Below are positions 10,008 to 18,114 of a stretch of DNA of 64,000 nt, one piece after another (the first letter of the stretch is position 1; each line of letters opens with the position of its first letter). The notes below the pieces were generated by a model. The model did not search any database, was not told the origin of the DNA, and worked only from the letters and a program-made list of their open reading frames with translations. This DNA comes from Burkholderia thailandensis E264 (GTDB taxonomy: Bacteria > Pseudomonadota > Gammaproteobacteria > Burkholderiales > Burkholderiaceae): NCBI RefSeq assembly GCF_000012365.1, contig NC_007650.1:744001-808000 (forward strand). Direction: 5' to 3'. A program made the position numbers and the translations under genes.

Positions 10008-10847
10008 ATGAAATTGCTGGCGAAGCCGCTCTTCGCGCCGCACATGTCGGGGATCGAGCGCGCATGGTACTTCGCGCTGCGCGGCCTCGTCGTGCTGACG
10101 CTGCTGTATTTGATCCTGCCCGTGCTCGCGATCGTGCCGCTGTCATTCTCGTCGAGCACGTTCCTCGTCTACCCGATTCCGGGCTTCTCGATGCGCTGGT
10201 ACGAGAACCTGCTCATGTCCGACGAGTGGCGAATGGCCGCGAAGAACAGCTTCATCGTCGCGCCGGCCGCGACGCTCGTCGCGACCGTGCTCGGCACGCT
10301 CGCCGCGATCGGTCTCACGAAGACCGATTTTCGCGGCAAGGGGCTGCTGATGGCGGTGCTGCTGTCGCCGATGATCGTGCCCGTCGTGGTCGTGGGCGTC
10401 GGCATGTATCTGTTCTTCGCGCCGCTCGGCCTCGCGAACACGTACACGGGGCTCATCTGCGCGCACGCGGCGCTCGGCGTGCCGTTCGTCGTGACGACCG
10501 TCGCCGCGACGCTGCAGGGTTTCGACCAGAATCTCGTGCGCGCGAGCCAGTCCCTCGGCGCGAATCCGGTGACGACGTTCTTTCGCGTGACGCTGCCCGT
10601 GATCGCCCCGGGCGTGATGTCGGGCGGGCTGTTCGCGTTCGCGACGTCGTTCGACGAAGTGGTCGTCACGCTGTTTCTCGCGGGTGCCGATCAGACGACG
10701 CTGCCGCGCCAGATGTTTACCGGCATTCGCGAGAACATCAGCCCGACGATTGCAGCGCTCGCGACGATTCTGATCGTGTTCTCGACGTGTCTGCTGCTCG
10801 CGCTCGAATGGCTGCGCGGGCGCAACGCGAAGCGCGCGGTGAGCTGA
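10008..10847 (+). CDS. ABC transporter permease, PotC-like
   Basis: Second inner-membrane permease of the importer, 279 aa, with six predicted hydrophobic spans. Its coupling loop is LVRASQSLGANPVTTFFRVTLP, facing the ATPase. It starts 31 bases after the first permease, with a GGGGGAAACGAAC ribosome site. Last gene of the operon: the next gene is convergent and 77 GC-rich bases away, with no T-tract terminator seen. Confidence 0.9.
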   Translation: MKLLAKPLFAPHMSGIERAWYFALRGLVVLTLLYLILPVLAIVPLSFSSSTFLVYPIPGFSMRWYENLLMSDEWRMAAKNSFIVAPAATLVATVLGTLAAIGLTKTDFRGKGLLMAVLLSPMIVPVVVVGVGMYLFFAPLGLANTYTGLICAHAALGVPFVVTTVAATLQGFDQNLVRASQSLGANPVTTFFRVTLPVIAPGVMSGGLFAFATSFDEVVVTLFLAGADQTTLPRQMFTGIRENISPTIAALATILIVFSTCLLLALEWLRGRNAKRAVS

Positions 10848-10924
10848 CGTTCCGGCGGCGCGCGGGCGCGGCCTCCCGCCGCGCCGCGCGCACCGCCGGC
10901 CGCCGGCGCGCTACGCGCGCCTGC

Positions 10925-12673
10925 TCAATTGAAGCCGCCCGACTGGATCAACTGATTCAGGTTCGAGATGTTGATGCTGCCCCAGCCGGTCGGGTAGTCC
11001 CAGCCCTTCGACGCGGTGAAGCCGTAACCCTGATAGCCGTTGTTGCCGGACGTGACGTCATAGCGCACGAGCGACGCATGCGTCGGAATCGAATGGTAAA
11101 AGCGCGCGGCCGGGAAGCCGAGGCTCGCGCCGTTCGCCGACAGGAGCCGGGCCCAGAAGCCGGTGAAGATCGGCGCCGACAGGCTCGTGCCGCCAATCTG
11201 CTGCAACTGGCCGTAGTTGTAGATATACGCGCCCGTGCTTTGCGCGGCGTCGAACGACACGTCGGGCAGCTTGCGGTTGCTGCCCGATTGCCATGACGGA
11301 TTCGGCAGAATCGTGCTGACGCCGCCGCCCGTCGCCCACAGCTTGCCGTTGCCGTCGAGCCCTTCGTTCCATACCGTTTCGTTCGAGAATGCGCCCGACG
11401 ACGACGTGTAGAGCGTCGTGCCGCCGATCGCGAGCACATGCGGCGAAGACGCCGGCCACGATACCGAGTAGTTCGAACCATCGGGATAGCCGCGGTTGTT
11501 GCACTCATAGACTCCCTCGTCGCCCGACGACACCGCGAACGTCTGGCCTTGCGCGACCGCCTGCGTGAAGATCTGCTCTTCGGCCGAAAGCGTGCCGTCC
11601 GCGTTCGCGTCGGTTTCGCACCAGCCGAGCGACACGTTGATCACTTTCGCGGTGTTGTCCGATACGGCCTGGTTGAACGCCTGCGTGAGGCCGGTGTTGC
11701 CCGACGCGCTGAGGTCGGCCATGTAGAAGATCAGTTGTCCGACCTGGCCGCCCGCGGCGCCGACGATCGACTGGCTGTCGAGATCCCATTCGCCCTGGCC
11801 TTCCTGATCGTCGCTGTAGTCGCCGCCGGAACCGTTGGTCTGCACGGTCTGCGTCGACACGTCCGGATAGCCGTTCGCGCTCGTGAACTGCTGCAGATCC
11901 GACAGCGCCTGCGACACGCCGCCGATCGTCATGATGCCGACCGTCGTGTTCGCCGCGTTCGGCACGCCCGTCGCGTTATAGAGCGCCGGAAACTCGGACG
12001 GATAGTGACCCGTCGCCGTGCCGGACGCGAGCGAGAGGGGTTTCGCGATCGCGCCGATCTTCGTGAGCGGCCGTGCGCGCGCGACGTTCTGCAGGCCGAG
12101 CACCGAGCCGACGATGTCGCCGAGCGCGCGCGGCACTTGCGCCGTCGACGCGTTGGCGAAGCCCGCGCGGCCCGCGTATTCGAAGTGGACGAGAGACGTG
12201 TTGAAGGCCTGCTTGACCGTGCCCGCGCTCCCGCGCGCGGAGACGAGCATGCGGTTCGGCGCGACGCGGATGTCGACGAAGCCGTTCTTGCGCAGATAGT
12301 CGACAACCTGCTTCACCTGCGCTTTGGTCGGCGCGTAGTTCGACAGGAACTGCGCGCTCGTGATGTATTGCCGGTACTGAGAGCTATGCGGATCGCTGAC
12401 GTTGCGCGCGACGGCTTTCAACTGCTCGGCGTTGCGCAGCTTCAGGCTGACCACGACGTGCGTGGCTTCGCCGGAGGCGAGCTCGAGCGACGCGGTGTTC
12501 GCGCTGCGGGCGAGCGTCTCGATCTGCGCATGATTCAGGAAAGCTTTGGTGTGCGTATCGACCCAGTCCGTCGCGCCGTGTGCGACGCCTGCGGCGAGCG
12601 CGAGCGGCCACACGCAGGCGAGTCGCCTGCACAGCGGGGAGAGGGAGAGTGCAAAATCGGCGGTCCTGTTCAT
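10925..12673 (-). CDS. Sedolisin-type serine-carboxyl protease (peptidase S53, kumamolisin-like)
   Basis: Secreted acid protease made as a zymogen, 582 aa. The signal peptide spans about 1-33. The pro-kumamolisin domain covers about 45-200 (NAEQLKAVARNVSDPHSSQY... is characteristic). The catalytic domain follows. Glu295 and Asp299 lie in EGQGEWDLDSQS, the oxyanion Asp in SSGDEG, and the nucleophile Ser497 in GTSLSAP. The C-terminal GWDYPTGWGSIN stretch fits the family's calcium site. I chose ATG 12673 over an upstream in-frame ATG because AAAGGACA precedes it and the signal peptide starts there. It stands alone between convergent and divergent genes. Secretion and acid activity are family knowledge, not visible here. 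Confidence 0.9.
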   Translation of the reverse strand: MNRTADFALSLSPLCRRLACVWPLALAAGVAHGATDWVDTHTKAFLNHAQIETLARSANTASLELASGEATHVVVSLKLRNAEQLKAVARNVSDPHSSQYRQYITSAQFLSNYAPTKAQVKQVVDYLRKNGFVDIRVAPNRMLVSARGSAGTVKQAFNTSLVHFEYAGRAGFANASTAQVPRALGDIVGSVLGLQNVARARPLTKIGAIAKPLSLASGTATGHYPSEFPALYNATGVPNAANTTVGIMTIGGVSQALSDLQQFTSANGYPDVSTQTVQTNGSGGDYSDDQEGQGEWDLDSQSIVGAAGGQVGQLIFYMADLSASGNTGLTQAFNQAVSDNTAKVINVSLGWCETDANADGTLSAEEQIFTQAVAQGQTFAVSSGDEGVYECNNRGYPDGSNYSVSWPASSPHVLAIGGTTLYTSSSGAFSNETVWNEGLDGNGKLWATGGGVSTILPNPSWQSGSNRKLPDVSFDAAQSTGAYIYNYGQLQQIGGTSLSAPIFTGFWARLLSANGASLGFPAARFYHSIPTHASLVRYDVTSGNNGYQGYGFTASKGWDYPTGWGSINISNLNQLIQSGGFN

Positions 12674-12866
12674 CGTGTGTGTCCTTTTGAGAAAGTGCGA
12701 CGTTGTCAAGCTCTGACCCTTGTGGGGACGAGAGCGCGCTAAGCGTATGCGAGCACCGTTCTCTCGGGTAACTGCCAGTTTCGTTAGCTGTCACTGTTGA
12801 CAGAGAAAAAATGGCACACCCGTTCACTATCTGAGTCGTGAACTGAAAATGAAAGGAAAAAGGACG

Positions 12867-12935
12867 ATGAATGAAATGATTTGGGATGCTGAACGAAAGA
12901 ATATGATGCGCGTGCGCGACATCCGCCCTATTTGA
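12867..12935 (+). CDS. Possible 22-aa small ORF in an AT-rich patch
   Basis: A short AT-rich patch (about 12835-12910) stands out in a high-GC window. It contains AAAAAGGAC directly before ATG 12867, an unusually good ribosome site for this region, opening a 22-codon frame (MNEMIWDAERKNMM...). No family is recognisable and the ORF may be chance. It is divergent from the protease gene. Confidence 0.15.
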   Translation: MNEMIWDAERKNMMRVRDIRPI

Positions 12936-13032
12936 TGGATTCTTCTAGCGCTCGCGTCACGGCGGCGAACCCGTGCCGCCGAGGTGCGCGAACGCGGATC
13001 GCGGCGTGTCTCGGCGGTCTTGCGGATGCGTC

Positions 13033-13167
13033 TTATGGACGCAGCAGATCGAAACCGGCGAACGCGATGACTCCGCTCATCGCGATCATCGGCACCGAGT
13101 GCCGTCCCAGGTAAAGCATCGCGGCGGCCGACCAGGTTGCGATGAAAAACGCTCCGATTCGCTTCAT
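13033..13167 (-). CDS. Small hypothetical membrane protein (44 aa)
   Basis: From ATG 13167 the frame encodes MKRIGAFFIATWSAAAMLYL..., with two hydrophobic stretches (about 5-20 and 25-40). The composition is that of a real small membrane protein. The frame is open upstream, but that part is Arg-rich and improbable. The ribosome site is weak. I recognise no family. It is one of few plausible genes in a gene-poor stretch. Confidence 0.35.
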   Translation of the reverse strand: MKRIGAFFIATWSAAAMLYLGRHSVPMIAMSGVIAFAGFDLLRP

Positions 13168-14129
13168 GATGAATTCGCGGCGACGGCCGCGTCGAAATGT
13201 GACGCGGATCCGGCCTCCGCGCGTGGCATGTCGGTTGGGCGCGGGCGAACCAATGGCGCACGCCGAAGCCGACATTATAGGGTTTTCCCTTGGGATGGCG
13301 CCCGACATGACGCCGCAGCCGAAAAGCCGCGTCGCGCGCGATCGGGCGGCTGCCCCTGCCAGGCTTCGTTCGTCGAGCGGCGGTGAAGACGTGGCGGGCG
13401 GCGCGGCCGATGCGAATCCTCGCGCGGGCAGTGGCGCACGACGATCTCGGCGAACTCGACCATCGTGTGTTTTTTAACGGAGCGCATCGTTACGAACACG
13501 CCCGAGTGCGGCGTTGATGCGGCGTCGCGCGGACGTTTTCGAACGATGGGCCGCGGCGCACGCTTGCCACGGAACGCATTGCGCGATGCGGCGCTGCGAT
13601 CCGGCCGGCAAACTGCGCGCGCCTACCCGTTCTGGTAGTTGGGCAATCGCCTGGCTGCCGCCTAGATTGGTCTGTAATTCGTCGGGCCGCGATGCTTCGG
13701 TATTCGAACGATGGGAGAGGGCCATCACCGAAGCCGCGTCGATGCGAGGTCATGCGGATCTCGTGACATGTCGAGCGGGGGCACGACGTCGTCGGCGGGA
13801 CGAAGCCGCGCCGGATACAGAAGGAGAATGCGAAGGCCCGGAACGCCCGCGAAAGAGCGCGCGTGCGCGTAGGGCGTGCGTGAGCGACATTCGCATCGAA
13901 CGCACGCTCGCGTCAGATGCCGCCGCGCGCACATCGGATTTCATTGCTGCGACGCGGAAGAACGCGACGCGAACGCGAGGTCGGCGAAGGCGGGGGCGCG
14001 TCGCGTCGGCGGCGGGCGCATCGGTACGTCGTCTATCCAGATCGAATTCGCCGAGCGCTTGGAAGCGGTAACGAGATCGCGCGAAGGCGGCCGTAACGCG
14101 CGACACAAGAACATGAGGGGGACCATCAG
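13168..14129. other. Gene-poor stretch of about 960 bases
   Basis: All open frames here are Arg-rich shadows and none has a protein-like composition with a good start. A 13-bp direct repeat, TTCGAACGATGGG, occurs at 13538-13550 and 13703-13715. The strong ribosome site GAGGGGGA before the next gene lies near the end. It could be degraded coding DNA or a long regulatory region. Confidence 0.35.
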
Positions 14130-14762
14130 ATGTCGCATGCATCCAGCATTGGTGTCGTTCGTGCGCGACCGGCTCGCGCCGCGCTGCATGCAGCGGTTGG
14201 CTGGCTGACATGTCTGTTGCCCGTCGCGGTTGCGCACGCGCCGACGTTCTGGGCATGGAGCGCGCTGGCGGCGGCCGCATGCGCGACTGTCGGAGCGATG
14301 CAGGCGGGCCCTCCGATGCGCACGGGCATATCGCCGATCGTGGGTGTTGCCGCGTTGAGCGTCGCGCTGCTCGCGGATTTCGTGCCGACGTATCCGGAAG
14401 CGGTGCTCGCGCTGTGCAGCAGCGCGTCGTTCGTCGACGACTGGGTTCTGCACGTTCGCCTGTTTCCGTTCACGGCGGCGGCGATGGTCGGCCTGAGCAT
14501 CGCCGGCGTGCGCGGCGAGCGCTGGCGGCAAACCCGATGGCCGAAGCGCGTTGCCGATGTCGCGGTCGCGCTCGGCGCGATGATGTTCGCAATGAACCTG
14601 TCCGCGATGCTGCTGCGGGCATGGGCCGGTGTGGTCGGCTGGCCGTGGGGAGCGAACGCGCTTGTCTGCTCGATGCTGGTCGGCATGATGCTCGACCACG
14701 CGGCGAAGCAGGCGATGGCCGATGCGATCGCGGCGGCGAGGGCGAGCCATGCGATCGACTGA
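14130..14762 (+). CDS. Hypothetical integral membrane protein (210 aa)
   Basis: Membrane protein of unknown function. ATG 14130 follows GAGGGGGACCATCAG, a strong ribosome site. About five or six hydrophobic segments are visible (about 20-37, 41-57, 68-82, 110-125, 142-162, 170-190). The protein has several Met/His/Trp residues but no enzyme motif I recognise. It overlaps the next small ORF by 14 bases and precedes the tyrosinase gene, so a role linked to the tyrosinase is possible on context alone. Confidence 0.6.
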   Translation: MSHASSIGVVRARPARAALHAAVGWLTCLLPVAVAHAPTFWAWSALAAAACATVGAMQAGPPMRTGISPIVGVAALSVALLADFVPTYPEAVLALCSSASFVDDWVLHVRLFPFTAAAMVGLSIAGVRGERWRQTRWPKRVADVAVALGAMMFAMNLSAMLLRAWAGVVGWPWGANALVCSMLVGMMLDHAAKQAMADAIAAARASHAID

Positions 14763-14991
14763 CGCCGAGCGGGCCGGCATCGCCGTCCGCGACGGCGCGG
14801 ACCTGCCCGGCAGCTTGGCCCGCGAGGCCCGGCTCGCCATTCAGTACAACCCATCTTCCCCATTTATCGATGGCGATCCGTCAGTCGCCCGTTTGCCCGC
14901 GCTCGCGCCGGGCGGCGGCAGCGCGGGTGCGCCGCCCGGCATGGCCAAGACCATCGCCCGGATGCTCGCATCGCGACGCAGTCATCGGTGA
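14749..14991 (+). CDS. Small ORF (80 aa) resembling the C-terminus of DJ-1/PfpI-like proteins
   Basis: ATG 14749 overlaps the end of the membrane-protein gene by 14 bases, which suggests coupling. The middle, REARLAIQYNPSSPFIDGDP, resembles the C-terminal stretch of ThiJ/PfpI (DJ-1) family proteins, whose usual form is AIQLxIEYxPQPPFxxGSP. The catalytic N-terminal domain with its nucleophilic Cys is absent. This could therefore be a remnant of a deleted gene, or a small protein of its own. The resemblance was judged by eye. Confidence 0.45.
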   Translation: MRSTDAERAGIAVRDGADLPGSLAREARLAIQYNPSSPFIDGDPSVARLPALAPGGGSAGAPPGMAKTIARMLASRRSHR

Positions 14992-15042
14992 ATCCCGCGG
15001 CATGCCGAGGGCCCGCAACGCCACACGATAAAAGGAGTGAAC

Positions 15043-16650
15043 ATGTCCAACGTCAATGCACCCAGAGTGCGCCGGTCGGTGCGCGATCTTCAGAAGCGGT
15101 ACGACAACGGAGAGAAGAAGCCGCTCGAGGATCTCGTGCGCGCGTGGGTTGGCATCCAGGCATTGCCGCCGTCGGATCCGAAATCGTTCTTCGCGCTCGG
15201 CGGTTATCACGGCGAGCCGTTTCAGTATCGCAAGCCGGTCGACGCGCTGCCGCAGGACGACATCTATCCGTACTGGGGCGGTTACTGCAACCACGGCAAC
15301 GTGCTGTTCCCGACCTGGCACCGGATGTACGTCTACAAGCTCGAGGAAGCGCTGCAGAGCATCGTGCCGGGCGTATCGATGCCGTTCTGGGACGAAACCG
15401 ACGAGTACACGCTCAAGCACGGCATTCCGTCGATCCTGACTCAGGAGAAGTTCGAGCTGGACGGCAAGCAGATCGACAATCCGCTGCGCTCGTTCGTGCT
15501 GCCCGTTGCGCTGTCGGATCGCCTGCCGGGCGACGGCAACATCTACGAGAAGCCGAAGGGGTACGTCACGGTGCGCTATCCGCTGTCGGGCCTCGTCGGA
15601 ACGCCGGAAGCGCTCGAGCAGACGAAGATACACAACGCGAAGTTTCCGCTGCCGGAGAAGAACACCGAACTGCTGAACAGCAACGTGAGGGCATGGCTGA
15701 AGGGCGATTCGCCGACGCCGGGCGATCCCGATCCGACCCGCAACGGCGTCTACGCGAAATACGTCCGCTGCCTGTCCGCGCCGAACTACACGGTGTTTTC
15801 CAACACGACATCCGCATCGGTGTGGAACAGCTCGAACCCGGGGCTCGTCACGCCCGTCGAATCGCCTCACAACGATATCCACCTGGCCGTCGGCGGCTTC
15901 GATTACGGCGGCGACGAGATCGGGCAGATCGCCGGCGCGAACGGCGACATGGGCGAGAACAACACGGCCGGCATGGACCCGATCTTCTTCTTCCATCATT
16001 GCAACGTCGATCGCATGTTCTGGGTCTGGCAGAAGCAGACGGGCCACACCGATCGTCTCGACATCATCCGCAACTATCCGGGCACGAACGCGAGCGATTC
16101 GCAGGGCCCGACACCCGGTTTCGCGCCGGGCGAATCGCTCAATCTGACGACGCCGCTCAATCCGTTCAAGAAGGCGAGCGGCGAAGCGTACACGTCCGAG
16201 GACTGCATCAATATCGAGCGGCAGCTCGGATTCACGTATGGCCCGGGCTCGCTCGACGACGCCACGCCCGAACTGAAGTCGCTGCTCGCCGTGCCGAGCG
16301 GAAACAGCACGAAGAAGCTGACGGTGACGGGCATCGATCGGGCGCAGATCCAGGGGTCGTTCATCATGAAGGCGTACGCGAGCGTGACGGATGCGAACGG
16401 CAAGACGCGCGAGTATTACCTCGGGCACAAGTCGATCCTGAGCCGCTGGAACGTCGTGCAGTGCGCGAATTGCCTCACGCACCTGGATATCGTCGCGCAT
16501 TTCCCGCTGAGCGCGATGCCGGCCGACGACGTGCCGAAGGCGAAATTCCGGGTGGAGTTCATCCATCGCGGCGGCGGCGTGCCGAGCGCGGCGAAGGCGG
16601 CCATCGACAAGGTGTCCGCGCTGCAACCGAAGTTCGAGGTGAGCGACTGA
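15043..16650 (+). CDS. Tyrosinase (type-3 copper polyphenol oxidase)
   Basis: Binuclear copper oxidase that hydroxylates monophenols and oxidises diphenols, 535 aa. Histidines in the CuA region are in YCNHGN and PTWHRMYVYKLEEAL. The CuB region has PHNDIHLAVGG and DPIFFFHHCNVDRMFWVW, with the His-His pair of the family. The C-terminal part (about 390-535) is beta-rich and may be the lid domain described for the B. thailandensis enzyme (family knowledge). No signal peptide is visible, so a cytoplasmic location is likely. I chose ATG 15043, five bases after AAAGGAG; a GTG two codons earlier is inside that ribosome site. A strong intrinsic terminator follows. Confidence 0.93.
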   Translation: MSNVNAPRVRRSVRDLQKRYDNGEKKPLEDLVRAWVGIQALPPSDPKSFFALGGYHGEPFQYRKPVDALPQDDIYPYWGGYCNHGNVLFPTWHRMYVYKLEEALQSIVPGVSMPFWDETDEYTLKHGIPSILTQEKFELDGKQIDNPLRSFVLPVALSDRLPGDGNIYEKPKGYVTVRYPLSGLVGTPEALEQTKIHNAKFPLPEKNTELLNSNVRAWLKGDSPTPGDPDPTRNGVYAKYVRCLSAPNYTVFSNTTSASVWNSSNPGLVTPVESPHNDIHLAVGGFDYGGDEIGQIAGANGDMGENNTAGMDPIFFFHHCNVDRMFWVWQKQTGHTDRLDIIRNYPGTNASDSQGPTPGFAPGESLNLTTPLNPFKKASGEAYTSEDCINIERQLGFTYGPGSLDDATPELKSLLAVPSGNSTKKLTVTGIDRAQIQGSFIMKAYASVTDANGKTREYYLGHKSILSRWNVVQCANCLTHLDIVAHFPLSAMPADDVPKAKFRVEFIHRGGGVPSAAKAAIDKVSALQPKFEVSD

Positions 16651-16660
16651 ACGCAATCGA

Positions 16661-16705
16661 GGCGCGGCGAGGGCGCGGTCCGCACCCTCGCCGGCGCCTT
16701 TTTCT
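16661..16705 (+). terminator. Intrinsic terminator after tyrosinase gene
   Basis: GGCGcGGCGAGGG (from 16661) pairs with CCCTCGCCgGCGCC (ending 16698), with one unpaired base per arm, followed by TTTTTC. Stem, loop and T-run are all seen directly, so most transcription should end here before the downstream 144-aa gene. Confidence 0.85.
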
Positions 16706-16765
16706 TCGATGCATGCGCGCCGGCTCGGCGCAGCGAACCACGCCGGCGCAACCCAGGAGGGCGAC

Positions 16766-17200
16766 ATGAGCTACGATCCGGAAATCGGCAGCCTGGCGGG
16801 CATCTGGACGTACCGCAGCTTCATCAACGATCCCGATTTGTCGACGGATTTCGACAAGCTGGAATTCGGCCGCGCGAACATTCAGATCGACAAGGCGCCG
16901 ATGGGCGTCTTCAAGGGGCGCATTTACGGCGACGGCTGGGAGCTGACGCTGAGCGGCTATATCGACTACGGCTCGCCCAACACGGCGAGGTTTCAGGGGC
17001 GCGGCAAGGTGGGCGGCGAGGAGTGGATTTACGATTACGTCGGCTATCTGAGTCCGGCCTGGCCGAACGGCATCAAGCAGCGGCCCGCGCTCGCCGGATC
17101 GATCGTGCGCACCGCGCCGCATTCGGACGGAGCGGGCGGGGTCGCGCCGGCGGGCGTCGTCTGCTCGTGGTGTGCGGTGCTCGACAAGCCGGCGCACTGA
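16766..17200 (+). CDS. Conserved-looking hypothetical protein downstream of tyrosinase (144 aa)
   Basis: Soluble protein of unknown function. ATG 16766 follows AGGAGGGCGAC, an excellent ribosome site. The body alternates short polar and hydrophobic strands with many Gly/Tyr/Trp (GRIYGDGWELTLSGYIDYGS), which suggests a small beta-barrel or lipocalin-like fold. The C-terminal CSWC is a possible metal or redox pair. It follows the tyrosinase terminator, so it may be a read-through partner or an independent gene. An accessory role such as copper delivery is speculation. Confidence 0.6.
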   Translation: MSYDPEIGSLAGIWTYRSFINDPDLSTDFDKLEFGRANIQIDKAPMGVFKGRIYGDGWELTLSGYIDYGSPNTARFQGRGKVGGEEWIYDYVGYLSPAWPNGIKQRPALAGSIVRTAPHSDGAGGVAPAGVVCSWCAVLDKPAH

Positions 17201-17383
17201 CGGCCGATACAGGCGATCCTCGGCGATCCGGACAGCCGCCCGCCCGGCGGCCGGGCCGCTGCCGTTCCTCTACCGTCGCCGCTGCTGCGGCGGCGCGCGT
17301 TCCGCGCACGTCGACATCGATACAATGATCCCGACGGGCGCACGCGGCCCGCGCGGCATGTCGCCGCTCGTGCATGGAACCTC

Positions 17384-17758
17384 ATGACCTGGCTCGCCGA
17401 TATCGTACTCGTCGCGCACGCGCTGATCGTGCTGTTCATCGTCGGCGGGCTCGCCGCGATCTGGGCGGGCGCCGCGCTCGGCTGGCGCTGGGTGCGCGAC
17501 CGGACGTTCAGGCTCGCGCATCTGCTCGCGATCGGCGTCGTCGCCACGTTGGCGGTGTTCGGCGTCGATTGCCCGCTGACCGCGCTCGAAGACTGGCTGC
17601 GCACCGGCGCGCCGGGCACGCAGGGCTTCGTGCAGCGCTGGGTGGGCAGGCTGCTGTACTACGATTTGCCGGCATGGGTGTTTACGGTCGCGTATGTGCT
17701 GTTCGCGCTGATCGTGTGGCTGACATGGCGGCAGATTCCCGCTCGAGGGAAGCGCTAG
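17384..17758 (+). CDS. DUF2784 family membrane protein
   Basis: Small membrane protein of 124 aa with three to four hydrophobic spans (about 5-28, 42-60, 100-117). It carries the DUF2784 hallmarks: an early His in the first span (VAHALIVLFIVGG) and the loop CPLTALEDWLR before GFVQRWV. Function is unknown in the family. ATG 17384 is used. It is followed by about 350 bases without a gene. Confidence 0.8.
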   Translation: MTWLADIVLVAHALIVLFIVGGLAAIWAGAALGWRWVRDRTFRLAHLLAIGVVATLAVFGVDCPLTALEDWLRTGAPGTQGFVQRWVGRLLYYDLPAWVFTVAYVLFALIVWLTWRQIPARGKR

Positions 17759-18114
17759 TTCGTTCGCCGGCGACGCCGCATCGAATCGTCGCACGCGCTG
17801 TCGATCGACGATCGCGGGGCGCGCCCCGGAATTCGGAACATGACGCGCGCCGAGCGGATTGCGGCGCCGCAGGCTTGCCGGCGCCGGGCCGGGTTCGGTG
17901 CGCCGGCGGCACCGCCTTCCGGCGTGGCGCGCGGCTGATCCCGCTTGACGGGAATCAAGCGGGCGGCGCAAGGATGACCCCATACTGATTTCGTACTGAA
18001 GACCCACAAGGGCATCGCGATACGCCGGGCTCACGCCGACGCGCGGTGCGAGCGCCGCGCTCTTCTCGCGCGCATGCCGCCGATCAAAATAAAGCACGCC
18101 TTCCGGGGACGACT
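17759..18114. other. Intergenic region before the cytochrome gene
   Basis: These 356 bases hold no convincing ORF; candidate frames are Arg/Ala-rich. GGGGACG just before ATG 18115 serves as the ribosome site. I saw no clear terminator or operator. Confidence 0.35.

Noticed and set aside
13490..13753. 87-aa minus-strand ORF as a gene
   Set aside because: Arg/Pro-rich, no ribosome site, no recognisable domain.
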